A DNA stretch of 64,000 nucleotides from Amycolatopsis sp. EV170708-02-1 (GCF_022479115.1 NZ_CP092497.1:2418001-2482000); one strand, 5' to 3'; numbered from the stretch's first letter, positions 16,896 through 26,455 are shown. Translations and numbers: made by a program. The notes: generated by a model not told the origin, from the sequence alone.

Positions 16896-18661
16896 ACACC
16901 ACCGCCGTCCGTTCCCCGCTCCGCACGACGCTGAACCGCGCGCGGCAAGGGAAAGCCGCCTTGGTCCTCGCCCTCGCCGGCGGGGTGGCCCAGCACGCCG
17001 GCGCCGTCGTCGCCGCGGCCGCGGGGGCCTGGCTGATCGCGACCGCCGTGACCGGCGCCGAACCCGGCGACCTCTCCCCCGGCCTGATCGTCCTCGGTGC
17101 CGCCGTGGTCGTCGCGGGCGCCGGGACGTGGGCGGCCGCGCAGTTCGGGCACGCCTTCGCCTTCCGCTACCAGGCAGGTCTGCGGCTGGCCCTCTACGAC
17201 GGCCTGGAGCGCAGCGCTCCCCGCGAGTTGCAGGGAAGGCGCACCGGCGAGGTCGCGGCTGTCGCGATGGGCGACATCGAGCAGCTCGAACTGTTCTTCG
17301 CCCATCTGCTTCCCGGTGTCCTCAACGCGGTGACCATCGGCATCGCGAGTGTCGCCGCGCTCGCCACGATCGACGTCCGGCTGGCGGCCGCGGCGGGGAT
17401 CGGCATGCTGCTCACCAGCCTCGTGCCGATCGTCGTGGCGCGCCGCACCGAACGCGACGGACAGCGGCTCCGCGAGGAGATCGGCGGGCTCAACGGCGAT
17501 GTCGTCGACGGCGTGCAGGGAATCCGCGAGTTGCTGGCCTTCCGGCGAATCGACGCGTGGCAGGAGAAACTCACCGCACGCACGTCGGCGATCCGCCGTC
17601 ATCAGCTCGCGCACGGCCGCGCGGTGGGTTTCCAGAACGGCGTGACCGATCTGCTTTCGTCGGCCACCATGATCACCGTGCTGATCACGGCCGTCGTGCT
17701 GAGCGCGTCGGGCGGGATCACGCTCGCGACCGCCACGGTCGCGGTCGGTCTCGTCATCGCCGCGGTCCGCCCGGTCACCGAAGTGGTCGAGATGGCCGGT
17801 CAGCTCTCGCCGTTGCGTGCCAGCGCCCGCCGGGTACTGGAGCTGATCGACCAGCCGGCGCAGGTCCCCGACGACGCGACCACCACACCGCGCGTGGAGA
17901 CCTCCGCCGTGCGGTTCGACCACGTGTCGTTCTCCTACGAGCCCGGGCGCCCCGTTCTCGACGACGTCACCTTCGAGGTGCCCGCGGGTTCGACGGTGGC
18001 GATCGTGGGGCATTCCGGGGCGGGCAAATCGACGTGCGTCAACCTGCTGCTGCGGTTCTGGGACGTCGACGCGGGCGCGGTCACCCTCGGCGGTCACGAT
18101 CTGCGGGACTTCCCGCTCGCCGGGCTGCGGGACCACATCACCGTCATCCCGCAGGACGTCTACCTGTTCGACGCCACCATCGCCGACAACCTCCGCCTCG
18201 GACGGCCCGGTGCGAGCTCCGCCGAACTCGAAGCCGCCGCCCGCGCCGCCAACGCGCACGACTTCATCATGGCGCTGCCCGAGGGATACGACACGAAGGC
18301 GGGCGAACGAGGACTGCGGCTTTCCGGCGGTCAACGGCAACGGCTGGCCATCGCCCGCGCGCTCGTCTCCCCGGCCTCGGTCCTGGTCATGGACGAGGCC
18401 GCGTCGAACCTCGACACCGAGAACGAACGGGACATCCAGGCGGCGCTGCGGAATCTGCGACACGGGCACACCACGATCGTCATCGCGCATCGGCTGTCCA
18501 CGATCCGCGACGCCGACCGCATCGTCGTCCTCGACTCCGGTTCCGTCGCCGAAACCGGCACCCACGACGAACTCTTCGTCCGAGGCGGGCCCTACGCCCG
18601 GCTCATCGCGGCGCAACGTGACGGCGTCGTCGGGCGCGTACCGGATCTTGAGGCGTCTTAA
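16892..18661 (+). CDS. ABC transporter, fused permease-ATPase, subunit 2
   Basis: The 589-residue partner of the preceding gene starts at the overlapping ATGA. Six membrane helices occupy roughly residues 20-310. The ATPase half has Walker A GHSGAGKST, signature RLSGGQRQRLAIARA and a Walker B-like VLVMDEAASNLD. The Walker B region reads DEAASNLD rather than the usual DEATSALD, but the catalytic Glu is present, so both ATP sites may be usable. The TetR gene follows after 9 bases, so regulator and transporter probably share one mRNA. Confidence 0.87.
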   Translation: MNTTAVRSPLRTTLNRARQGKAALVLALAGGVAQHAGAVVAAAAGAWLIATAVTGAEPGDLSPGLIVLGAAVVVAGAGTWAAAQFGHAFAFRYQAGLRLALYDGLERSAPRELQGRRTGEVAAVAMGDIEQLELFFAHLLPGVLNAVTIGIASVAALATIDVRLAAAAGIGMLLTSLVPIVVARRTERDGQRLREEIGGLNGDVVDGVQGIRELLAFRRIDAWQEKLTARTSAIRRHQLAHGRAVGFQNGVTDLLSSATMITVLITAVVLSASGGITLATATVAVGLVIAAVRPVTEVVEMAGQLSPLRASARRVLELIDQPAQVPDDATTTPRVETSAVRFDHVSFSYEPGRPVLDDVTFEVPAGSTVAIVGHSGAGKSTCVNLLLRFWDVDAGAVTLGGHDLRDFPLAGLRDHITVIPQDVYLFDATIADNLRLGRPGASSAELEAAARAANAHDFIMALPEGYDTKAGERGLRLSGGQRQRLAIARALVSPASVLVMDEAASNLDTENERDIQAALRNLRHGHTTIVIAHRLSTIRDADRIVVLDSGSVAETGTHDELFVRGGPYARLIAAQRDGVVGRVPDLEAS

Positions 18662-18670
18662 GCTGGGGGC

Positions 18671-19225
18671 ATGAAGAGCACGGCACCCAGGACCAAACCC
18701 TCGGACGAGCGGCGGACGGATCTGCTCGACGCGGCCGAAGAACTGGTCCAGAGGCAGGGAGCCGAGCGTTTCACCGTCGAGGACGTCACCTCCGGGGCCG
18801 GCGTCGCGAAGGGCACGTTCTATCTCCACTTCACGAGCAAGGGGGATCTGCTGGACGCGCTGCGCGACCGTTACGTACGCCGCTTCGCCGATGTTCAGCT
18901 CTCCGCCGCGCACGCGGAGGGCGGGGTCGCCGGGGTGCGGGCGTGGATGCGGGCGGGCGTCACGGAGTACCTCCGCGACGTCCGCCTCCACGACGTCCTC
19001 TTCCACCCCACGGCGCGCGGGGAGCGGGACTCGCCGAACACGCTCGTCGACACGTTCGCCGAATTCCTCGCGGCGCTGGAGTCGCCACCGCCGGATCCGG
19101 AGACGACGGCGCTGATCCTCTACTCGGCCATGCACGGGGTGACCGATCACATCGTGCACGCGCCGGAATCCGGTGACCGGTTGCTGGCGGGACTGGACCG
19201 GCTCGTGGTTTCGGTACTGGGGTAA
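18671..19225 (+). CDS. TetR-family transcriptional regulator
   Basis: The 184-residue product has the TetR helix-turn-helix at its N-terminus: LLDAAEELVQRQGAERFTVEDVTSGAGVAKGTFYLHFTSKGDLL with the conserved G-FY-HF core. The C-terminal ligand-binding helices are divergent. It ends the ABC transporter operon and probably represses it by binding the perfect palindrome at 15123-15141. The ligand is likely the transported compound. Confidence 0.88.
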   Translation: MKSTAPRTKPSDERRTDLLDAAEELVQRQGAERFTVEDVTSGAGVAKGTFYLHFTSKGDLLDALRDRYVRRFADVQLSAAHAEGGVAGVRAWMRAGVTEYLRDVRLHDVLFHPTARGERDSPNTLVDTFAEFLAALESPPPDPETTALILYSAMHGVTDHIVHAPESGDRLLAGLDRLVVSVLG

Positions 19226-19242
19226 CACGACCGTTCGGACTA

Positions 19243-19299
19243 ACTTTCGTCCGTTCTGTACATACTTTCGTTGACTTCGATCGAAAGTCCTCTTAGGTT
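19243..19299 (+). promoter_or_regulatory. promoter with ACTTTCG/CGAAAGT half sites
   Basis: TTGACT (19271-19276) and TAGGTT (19294-19299) are spaced 17 bases apart. Two direct ACTTTCG copies (19243-19249, 19264-19270) and one inverted CGAAAGT (19282-19288) surround the -35 and lie between the hexamers. This layout suggests carbohydrate-responsive repression, as by LacI-family regulators that use CGAAA/TTTCG half sites. No such regulator lies nearby. Confidence 0.6.
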
Positions 19300-19344
19300 C
19301 AGCGGCGTCACAGAGGTGCTCCGCCGCCGACCCGAGGAGCAACG

Positions 19345-22329
19345 ATGCTTCCGTTTGTCCGCAAGCGCTTCAACCGGTCCATCGTCGCCTCGCTGGCGCT
19401 GGTCACGGCACTGTCCGGGCTGGCGACGGCCCCGGCCGAAGCGGCCATCCCGCCCCAGCAACCCGGTGTCACGCTCCGCACGTACGACCTCCAGCGCGAG
19501 CTCACCAAGCTCTGCGCGATCAAATCCGGCCAGACCCCCAACGTCGACAAGCTGATGCCGACGATCGACTGGTCCACCACCGCCGACTTCGGGCTCGACG
19601 AACGCTTCGTCTCCGAGGTCATCGCGAACATCAACGTCGCCGCCGCGGGCCAGTACGAATTCCGGCTCACCAGCGACGACGGCTCCCGGCTCCGGATCGA
19701 CGGCCAGACGGTGATCAACCACGACGGCCTGCACGGGGCGACCCCGGCGACCGGATCGGTGCAGTTGAGCACCGGGTACCACGCGCTGCGGATCGACCAT
19801 TTCGACAACACCAACGACCAGCAGGTCACCCTCGAATGGCGGCCGCCGGGCGCGGCGGATTTCGCCCTCGTGCCGAATTCCGTGCTCAGCACCGACGCCG
19901 ACGTCGTGCGGGTGACCTCGCCGGGGCGCAAGGAATGCGAGGGCGCCACGGACTCCCCCGGAGACGGCCTGCCGCTGAACGGCGTCCACCCCGGCTTCAC
20001 GCTGACGAATCTGCGTCCCGAGGGATTCCAGCCGCAGGTCACCGGCATGGACTGGCTGCCGGACGGGCGGCTCGCCATCGCCACCTGGGGCGGCTCCGAC
20101 AAGGTCCTCGGCGAGGTCCACCTGCTGAGCAACGTCAGCGGGAACACCGACCCGAGCAAGGTGCGCACGCAGCGCGTCGCCAGCGGGCTCAAGGAACCGA
20201 TGGGCGTCAAGTACGTCGACGGCAAGCTGTACGTCTCGGAGAAGACGCGCCTGGTCGAGCTGAACGACACCAACGGCGACGGCGTGACCGACGACTACCG
20301 CACCGTCGCCACCTGGCCGTTCGGCGGCAACTTCCACGAGTTCGCGTTCGGCCTGCTGTACAAGGACGGCTTCTTCTACGCCAACCTGTCCGTGTCGATC
20401 AACTATGGCGGCGCCACCACCGACCCGCAGCCCGCGCCGAACCGCGGCACCACGATCAAGGTCGAGAAGGCCACCGGCAAGGTTTCCTACGTCGCCGGCG
20501 GGCTGCGCACGCCGCACGGCATCGGCTGGGGCCCGGAAGGCGACGTCTTCGTCACCGACAACCAGGGCGGCTGGCTTCCGGCGAACAAGCTCGTGCGGGT
20601 CAAGCAGGACCGCTTCTTCAACCACTACACCAATCCCGCGGGACCGTTCGACGCGAAGCCGGTGACCGCGCCCGTGTTGTGGTTGCCGCACAACGAGATC
20701 GCGAATTCGCCGAGCAATATGGTCATGCTGCCGACGGGCCCGTTCGCCGGGCAGATGGTGTACGGCGACGTGACCTACGGCGGATTGCAGCGAGCCTTCC
20801 TGGAGAAGGTCAACGGCGAGTACCAGGGTGCGGTCTTCCGCATGACCCAGGGCCTCGAGTCGGGCGTCAGCCGGATCAGCCTCGGCCCCGACGGCGCGAT
20901 CTACACCGGCGGGATCGACGGCGGCGGGAACTGGGGCCAGCCCGGCAAACTCGCCTACGGCCTGCAGAAGGTGACGCCCAACGGCACGAACGCCTTCGAC
21001 ATCCGGGCGATGCGGGCCGTCGCGGGCGGATTCGAACTGGAGTACACCCAGCCGCTGTCGGCCGAGACCGCGCAGAACCTCGCGGCGAAGTACCAGGCAC
21101 AGCAATGGCGTTACCAGCCCACACCGGCTTACGGCGGGCCGAAGATCGACGAGCAGACGTTGTCCGTCACCTCCGCGAGCCTGTCGGCCGACCGCAAGAA
21201 GGTCACGCTGCAGGTGGCTGGGCTGAAGGCCGGGCACGTGGTGCATCTGCGGTCGCCGCGTCCGTTCGCGGCGGAGTCCGGTGCGGCGCTGTGGAGCACG
21301 GAGGCCTGGTACACGCTCAACTCCCTGGTCGGTGGCCCTCCCGCCGCCACGACCTACGAGGCGGAGCGGGCCGCGCTGAGCGGTGGCGCGGGGACGAACA
21401 CGAACCACGCCGGCTACACCGGCACCGGATTCGTCGACGGCTATTGGAACCAGGGCGCCTCGACGACGTTCACCGTGAACGCGCCGAAGTCCGGCGCCTA
21501 CAACGCGGCCTTGCGCTACTCGAACGGCCCGGATCCGGCGCCAGGGACCAAATCGGTGACCGTCTACGTCAACGGGACGAAGGTGAAACAGGTCAGGCTC
21601 GCGAGCACCGGCAACTGGGACACCTGGAACACCCAGCCCGAGACGCTGAACCTCAAGGCCGGATCGAACACGATCTCCTATCGCTACGACGCGGGCGACG
21701 CCGGCAACGTCAATCTCGACAGCCTCACCCTGACCGAATCCCGGCGTATCCAGTTGTTCAAGGGCACCGATCTGAACGCGTGGGAGAAACGCGCGGGCGG
21801 CGCCGCGACCTGGCCGGTGTCCGGCGGTGCGATGGAGTCGCTCGGCGGGGACATCCGCACGAAACAGCAGTTCGGCGATTTCCGGCTGCATGTCGAATGG
21901 AACGAGCCGAACTATCCGCCGGAGGTCACCGGGCAGCAGAGGGGCAACAGCGGGGTCTACCTCCAGGAACGCTACGAAGTGCAGGTGCTCGAATCCTTCG
22001 AGGACACCACGCTCGCGAACAACGAGGCGGGCGCGATCTACTCGAAGAAGGCGCCTGACCGGAACATGGCGACGGCGCCCGGGACCTGGCAGACCTACGA
22101 CGTCACCTTCCGTGCCGCCAGGTTCGACGGTGCCGGGAACAAGACCGACAACGCCCGCGTGACGGTGGTGTGGAACGGCGTCGTGGTCCACAACGACGTG
22201 GCGATCGACGGCGGTACGGGCGACAGCATCCCGGAGAGCGCGGCACCGGGCGCGATCCGCCTGCAGGACCACGGGGATCCCGGGGAGAACCCGCGATTCC
22301 GCAACATCTGGATCGAGCCCATCGGCTAG
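19345..22329 (+). CDS. secreted multidomain carbohydrate protein: PA14 - beta-propeller - CBM - DUF1080
   Basis: ATG 19345 has CGAGGAG upstream; 994 residues. After a Sec signal peptide (to ~residue 33) comes a PA14-type domain (SDDGSRLRIDGQTVI), then a six-bladed propeller (~200-560) with glucose/sorbosone-dehydrogenase-like phrases (GMDWLPDGRLAIATW, GLRTPHGIGWGPEGDVFVTD). A linker leads to a CBM6/35-like module (~650-775; YEAERAALSGG, GFVDGYW). The C-terminal ~215 residues form a 3-keto-disaccharide hydrolase (DUF1080) domain: LFKGTDLNAWEKR, FRLHVEWNEP, RGNSGVYLQERYEVQVLES. It probably binds a glycan and cleaves or oxidises 3-keto sugars outside the cell. A shared terminator follows. Confidence 0.82.
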   Translation: MLPFVRKRFNRSIVASLALVTALSGLATAPAEAAIPPQQPGVTLRTYDLQRELTKLCAIKSGQTPNVDKLMPTIDWSTTADFGLDERFVSEVIANINVAAAGQYEFRLTSDDGSRLRIDGQTVINHDGLHGATPATGSVQLSTGYHALRIDHFDNTNDQQVTLEWRPPGAADFALVPNSVLSTDADVVRVTSPGRKECEGATDSPGDGLPLNGVHPGFTLTNLRPEGFQPQVTGMDWLPDGRLAIATWGGSDKVLGEVHLLSNVSGNTDPSKVRTQRVASGLKEPMGVKYVDGKLYVSEKTRLVELNDTNGDGVTDDYRTVATWPFGGNFHEFAFGLLYKDGFFYANLSVSINYGGATTDPQPAPNRGTTIKVEKATGKVSYVAGGLRTPHGIGWGPEGDVFVTDNQGGWLPANKLVRVKQDRFFNHYTNPAGPFDAKPVTAPVLWLPHNEIANSPSNMVMLPTGPFAGQMVYGDVTYGGLQRAFLEKVNGEYQGAVFRMTQGLESGVSRISLGPDGAIYTGGIDGGGNWGQPGKLAYGLQKVTPNGTNAFDIRAMRAVAGGFELEYTQPLSAETAQNLAAKYQAQQWRYQPTPAYGGPKIDEQTLSVTSASLSADRKKVTLQVAGLKAGHVVHLRSPRPFAAESGAALWSTEAWYTLNSLVGGPPAATTYEAERAALSGGAGTNTNHAGYTGTGFVDGYWNQGASTTFTVNAPKSGAYNAALRYSNGPDPAPGTKSVTVYVNGTKVKQVRLASTGNWDTWNTQPETLNLKAGSNTISYRYDAGDAGNVNLDSLTLTESRRIQLFKGTDLNAWEKRAGGAATWPVSGGAMESLGGDIRTKQQFGDFRLHVEWNEPNYPPEVTGQQRGNSGVYLQERYEVQVLESFEDTTLANNEAGAIYSKKAPDRNMATAPGTWQTYDVTFRAARFDGAGNKTDNARVTVVWNGVVVHNDVAIDGGTGDSIPESAAPGAIRLQDHGDPGENPRFRNIWIEPIG

Positions 22330-22339
22330 TTCCGGCGTT

Positions 22340-22396
22340 GTCCGTGAAGGCCTCTCCTTGAGGGACTCTGGGTCCCTCAAGGAGGCCTTCACGGAC
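22340..22396. terminator. family B palindrome between convergent genes
   Basis: Long inverted repeat with outer arms GTCCGTGAAGGCCTC and inner arms CCTTGAGGGAC around TCTG, one bulged base. It sits between the ends of two convergent genes (22329 and 22400). Related palindromes occur at 35234-35288 and 35349-35367. Confidence 0.75.
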
Positions 22397-22399
22397 TTC

Positions 22400-24193
22400 T
22401 CAGCGACGGCAGGGGCGGAGGTCGATCCCTCCGGTGGTCTGCCCGGCGGTGACCGGAATCGGTGTGGCGGAAGCGAAATCGGCCGCGTCGCGGTACCAGC
22501 AGTCGGCGTCGGTGTAGTGCTTGATCTTGACGTTCTGCGTGGTGAGGCCGTTGACGGTGTACTGCCCGTTCGAATCCGGCGTTGCCCAGTCCACGATGTC
22601 GCCGGTGCGCGCGTTGAAGGCGTAGACGTAGCCGAACGTCGGCTTGCCGTCCTTGTCGAGGATCCGCCCGCTGACCGCGCCGTTCGGCACGAGCGCGGCG
22701 TTCTCGGTCACCGTCGCGCCGGGCTGGACCCGCACCGGGCGGGCGGCGAACCGGTCCGAGGCGCCTCCCGACCACTGCCATGCGTAATTGCCCTGTGAGG
22801 AAGCGAATTCGAGCGGCCACTTGTACGGCCCGAGTCCCTTGATCGTGTAGATCCCGCCGTTCCGGCTGCAGTTCACGTCGAAGCGGAAGCCGATCCGGGG
22901 ATCGACCGCGAACGGGTAGACGCAGACGCCGTTCACCGGGGCCGCCGTGGCGCGGTCGGTGACCTTGCCGGTGATCGTGCCGGCGGGATCCATCTTGATG
23001 TCCGCGGTCGGGGCGGCCTTGCCGAGTTCGGCGGTGACCGTGCGGGCCTTCCCGATGTCGCCGGTGCCGCCGTCCGGCCCGGCCCACTGCATGCCGTAGC
23101 GCTCGTCGAGCGGCTTGACCAGCAGCTTGTACGCGCCCGGTTCGATCGGCCCGATCACCAGTTTCCCGTTCGCGTCACTGCAGTAGTACTGATAGTCCGC
23201 GTCGAGGACACCGACGATCGGGAGGGCGTAGGTGTCGACGCAGATCCGCTCCAGCGGCGCCTTGGTCTTCGCGTCCCGCACGGTGGCCACGACCGACGCG
23301 GCGGGTTTCATCGACGCCCGGAAGTCGGTGGTCTGCCCTGGGGTCAGATCGACATGCTGCCAGTTGACCGGGTAATGCGTACCGTCCGGGCCCCACACGC
23401 TCAGCGTGTAGTAGCCGAACGGCGGCAGGTCCTCGTACAGCATGACTCCGTCGGCGCCCGCGCACTTCCGCAGCTGCGGCGGATGTCCTTGCTCGACCTG
23501 CGAGCACGCGCCCGCGACGGGCGCGCCGGTCTTCTCGTCCGTCGCGACCACCCGGAGCTTTCCGTACGGCGCCATGGCCTCGTCGACGACGGCGACCTGG
23601 CCCTCCTCGACCGCGAAGGTGTCCGCGCCCGGGAAGCTCGACTTCTGCCGGATCCATTGCGTGCGGTCGCCGTAGGTGATCGCCATCGTGTAGGTGTCCG
23701 CTTTGACACCGCTGAACGAATAGGTGCCGTCCGCCGCGGTGAGGACCGTCGACCACCACCGCTGGTTCTGGTCGGTGAGGCTCACCGAGGCGCCCGCGGC
23801 GGGCCTTCCCTGATCGGTGATCTGCCCGCGGACCGTGGCCGTGCCCTGGCGCAACGCGAAGTCCAGGCCGTGCGGCAGGTCCAGCACTTCGGCGGCGAGC
23901 GCGCTTCCCTTGTTGTACGCCCAAAGCTCGGCGTATCCGGCGGCGGTCGCGCGTGCCTTGTACTTGCCGGGTACTACGCCCGCGATCTCGTAGCGGCCGT
24001 CCGCGCCCGCGCTCCCCGAACCGGTCTCCTTCAGGTCGAGATCGAACAGCGTCACACACGCCCCGGCCACCGGCTCGCCGGAGTCGGCGGCCTTGACCAC
24101 CCCGGCCACGATCCCCTCGTCGGCCAGCGCCGGACCGGTCGTCAGCAGCGCGACGATCGGGATGGCGGCCGCCAGGAAAAACGCTCTCTTCAT
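22400..24193 (-). CDS. secreted protein with tandem carboxypeptidase-regulatory-like repeats
   Basis: The 597-residue product starts with a signal peptide (MKRAFFLAAA to ALADEG). The mature chain is about five to six repeats of ~90 residues, each of the type G-V-D-TG-PVAGACV ... DG-Y-I-G-PG-YK, the CarboxypepD_reg (transthyretin-like) beta-sandwich fold. Examples are GVVKAADSGEPVAGACV, GQITDQGRPAAGASV and GKVTDRATAAPVNGVCV. Cysteines in several repeats suggest disulfides. No catalytic domain is present, so it is likely a surface or binding protein. The C-terminus (LRPCRR) resembles that of the partial gene at the right edge. Confidence 0.8.
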   Translation of the reverse strand: MKRAFFLAAAIPIVALLTTGPALADEGIVAGVVKAADSGEPVAGACVTLFDLDLKETGSGSAGADGRYEIAGVVPGKYKARATAAGYAELWAYNKGSALAAEVLDLPHGLDFALRQGTATVRGQITDQGRPAAGASVSLTDQNQRWWSTVLTAADGTYSFSGVKADTYTMAITYGDRTQWIRQKSSFPGADTFAVEEGQVAVVDEAMAPYGKLRVVATDEKTGAPVAGACSQVEQGHPPQLRKCAGADGVMLYEDLPPFGYYTLSVWGPDGTHYPVNWQHVDLTPGQTTDFRASMKPAASVVATVRDAKTKAPLERICVDTYALPIVGVLDADYQYYCSDANGKLVIGPIEPGAYKLLVKPLDERYGMQWAGPDGGTGDIGKARTVTAELGKAAPTADIKMDPAGTITGKVTDRATAAPVNGVCVYPFAVDPRIGFRFDVNCSRNGGIYTIKGLGPYKWPLEFASSQGNYAWQWSGGASDRFAARPVRVQPGATVTENAALVPNGAVSGRILDKDGKPTFGYVYAFNARTGDIVDWATPDSNGQYTVNGLTTQNVKIKHYTDADCWYRDAADFASATPIPVTAGQTTGGIDLRPCRR

Positions 24194-24277
24194 CGGAAGC
24201 TCCCCTCAGTGTCACGCCAACGATGGCGCCGGGGAGCCGCCGGTGTCTGCGTCATCTGACACAGACACCCGGGAGGC

Positions 24278-25024
24278 TCAGGCCGTCTCCGCCGCCAGGA
24301 CCTCGCGCGCCACGAGCACACCGCCGACGAAACCGACCGGCATCACGATCAGGGCGGCGAACGGGATCAGGCACAGCAGCGACACTGGAAGCCCGAGCCC
24401 GAGGGCGAGCGCGCGGTGCCGCCGCAGCAGCAGCCTGCGCTGCTTCAGGTCCATCCCGCGCCGGTAGAACGGCACGGCGATCAGTTCCAGCACCAGGAAC
24501 CACGCCGTCACCAAGGCCAGCAGTACCGGCACCACGGTCTGCCCCACCACGGGGATGAAGCCCGCGATCAGCAGCGGGATCGTGAACATCAGCGAACGCA
24601 GCACCAGGACCAGGCCGTCCTTGAGGCCCATCACCAGCAACCGCCACCCCGACAGGTCCACCGCGCCGGGCACGCCGCCGAGATCGTCCTCGACCTTCTC
24701 CGCGATGTGCTCGTAGAACGGCCCGCCGACGGCGAGGGTGATCGCCGTGAAGCCGATCATGGCGATCGCCAGCACCGCCCCGAACACCGCGACGCCGACG
24801 GCCACCCGGATCGTCGTCCGCCAGCCCGGCGACCAGTCGTCGGCGAACGGCGTGATCAGCAGCGAGAGATCGTCGATCCAGAACGCCAGCGCGACGATCC
24901 CGCCGATCAGCAGCACCGTGGTCAGCAACGCGGGCAGCGCGCCGATCAGCAGCAGCCTCGGCGACCGCGCCAGGATGCCGAGGCCTCGCCCGAACATCCG
25001 GATACCCTTGAAGAAGTCCCGCAC
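24278..25024 (-). CDS. EI24/CysZ-like integral membrane protein
   Basis: GTG 25024 start; 248 residues with about four long hydrophobic segments. The opening FFKGIRMFGRGLGILARSPRLLLIGALPALL and the phrases GGPFYEHIAEKVEDDLGG and FIPVVGQTVVPVL match the EI24-domain family, which includes the sulfate transporter CysZ. In actinobacteria this family is often unlinked to sulfate genes, so a transport role is uncertain. It lies 9 bases downstream of the FAD oxidase and may share its mRNA. Confidence 0.72.
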   Translation of the reverse strand: MRDFFKGIRMFGRGLGILARSPRLLLIGALPALLTTVLLIGGIVALAFWIDDLSLLITPFADDWSPGWRTTIRVAVGVAVFGAVLAIAMIGFTAITLAVGGPFYEHIAEKVEDDLGGVPGAVDLSGWRLLVMGLKDGLVLVLRSLMFTIPLLIAGFIPVVGQTVVPVLLALVTAWFLVLELIAVPFYRRGMDLKQRRLLLRRHRALALGLGLPVSLLCLIPFAALIVMPVGFVGGVLVAREVLAAETA

Positions 25025-25033
25025 CGGACATTT

Positions 25034-26374
25034 CTACCAGTGCAGACGTTGACCGGGGTTGAGCAGGTCACCCGGCGCGTACCGGGCCTTGGCGTCGGCG
25101 AGTTTCGGCCAGGCGTCGCCGAAGTGCGCGCGCCAGTCCTCTTTGGACATCGGCAGCGCGTTCGACGGATAGACCTTTCCGCCGAGGCCGCGTGCCTTCC
25201 GATAGAGGTCCACATTGAGCTCCAGCAGGCGTGCGTTGTGCAGTGGATCCTCGGGAGAACCGACCCGCAGCGGGGAAAAGAGCCACGAGAGCTCTCCTGG
25301 CGGCACGCTGAACAGGGCGGTGTTCAACCGGTTGTTCCGCACCGGGTAAAGGAGGATCAGCCCGGTGGCCCCCAGTTCGGGTTCGCCGGTGGCGGCGAGG
25401 GTTTCGGCGACGAACCGCTCGACCGTGTCGTCGGTGAGAAACACGTTCAGCCACGGATGCGGATGGAACCAGCTGCCCATCGCCCGGAGCGCCGCTTCCC
25501 CGTCTGCCATCCGGTTCAGGAAGTCGAAATACGCCGTGTCCTCGTCCTCGGACTCGTCGAAGTCGAGCGAGTCCAGCAAGGCGGACTCGTCCGGCTCGGC
25601 GTGCGGCGGGTGATAGGCGACCGCCTCCAGCATGTACCGCCAGCCGCCCTCGACCGGAATCAGCTGCCCCTCCACGTAGTCGAAACGACCGTCGCGGACC
25701 ACGGCGCGTTGATCGGCGAGGAACGCCGGAAGCGTGTCGTAGTAGAGCTTCCATCGGCGGGCGCGTGCGGGGGCGGGGGTCAGCCGCAGGGTCACGCGGG
25801 TGATCACCCCGCATTGCCCGAGACCGGCGAGGACGGCGTCGAACAGGTCCGCGTTCGTGTCACGGGAGCAGGTGAGCACCTCGCCGGTGCCGGTGACGAC
25901 CTCCAGGTCCACCACGCAGTCCGTCTGCGTGCCGTGGTGGTGGGTCGCGCCGCCGATCCCGCCGACCACCAGCGTGCCCGCGACGGTCAGCTCGAGATAG
26001 TCGGTGAGCACCGGCGGCGCCAGCCCGTGCGGCAGCGTCGTTTCCAGCACCTCCCGCCAGCGGGCGCCGGCGTCCACCGACACCAGATCACCGGTGACCA
26101 CCCGGCGCGGCGGCAGCGACGTCATGTCCAGCACGATCCCGCCGTCGACCTGCCCCTGCCCGTACGGCGAATGCCCGGCACCCCGGGCGGCGACCGGAAG
26201 GCCCCGCGCGGCGGCGAACCTCAGCACGACGGCCACGTCGGTCACCGAAGCGGGCCTCACCACCAGGCCCGGCCTCGCGTGGATCAGGTTCCCCCAGTCC
26301 TTGCCGGCGATGGACAAGGCGGCTTCCCCGGTGAGGATCTCTCCGGCGATGGCGGGCAGGATCTCGTCGGTCAT
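25034..26374 (-). CDS. cytokinin-dehydrogenase-like FAD oxidoreductase
   Basis: The 446-residue product is a PCMH/vanillyl-alcohol-oxidase-fold flavoprotein. ARGAGHSPYGQGQVDGG is the FAD site, and the His of GHS is where cytokinin oxidases attach FAD covalently. YLELTVAGTLVVGGIGG, then LGQCGVITRVTLRLTPAP, RWKLYYDTLPAFLADQRAVV and LYPVRNNRLNT all follow the order seen in plant cytokinin dehydrogenases and their actinobacterial relatives. No signal peptide is seen, so it should be cytoplasmic. It would oxidise amines or N6-side chains; the actual substrate is not provable from sequence. Confidence 0.75.
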   Translation of the reverse strand: MTDEILPAIAGEILTGEAALSIAGKDWGNLIHARPGLVVRPASVTDVAVVLRFAAARGLPVAARGAGHSPYGQGQVDGGIVLDMTSLPPRRVVTGDLVSVDAGARWREVLETTLPHGLAPPVLTDYLELTVAGTLVVGGIGGATHHHGTQTDCVVDLEVVTGTGEVLTCSRDTNADLFDAVLAGLGQCGVITRVTLRLTPAPARARRWKLYYDTLPAFLADQRAVVRDGRFDYVEGQLIPVEGGWRYMLEAVAYHPPHAEPDESALLDSLDFDESEDEDTAYFDFLNRMADGEAALRAMGSWFHPHPWLNVFLTDDTVERFVAETLAATGEPELGATGLILLYPVRNNRLNTALFSVPPGELSWLFSPLRVGSPEDPLHNARLLELNVDLYRKARGLGGKVYPSNALPMSKEDWRAHFGDAWPKLADAKARYAPGDLLNPGQRLHW

Positions 26375-26455
26375 GATCGCACGCTACCGAGCGCGGGCGG
26401 ACATAGGCGATTTCCACCGACGCGAACCCCGGCGTCCCGCTGCGAAGTTGGTGGC

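Noticed and set aside
16859..22392. Long minus-strand frames opposite the ABC/TetR genes and the PA14/DUF1080 gene
   Set aside because: Low-complexity, Arg- and Gly-rich translations without motifs, antisense to clear genes; typical high-GC artefacts.
22400..24193. Carboxypeptidase activity for the repeat protein
   Set aside because: Only the regulatory transthyretin-like repeats are present; no HxxE...H zinc-peptidase motif is seen.
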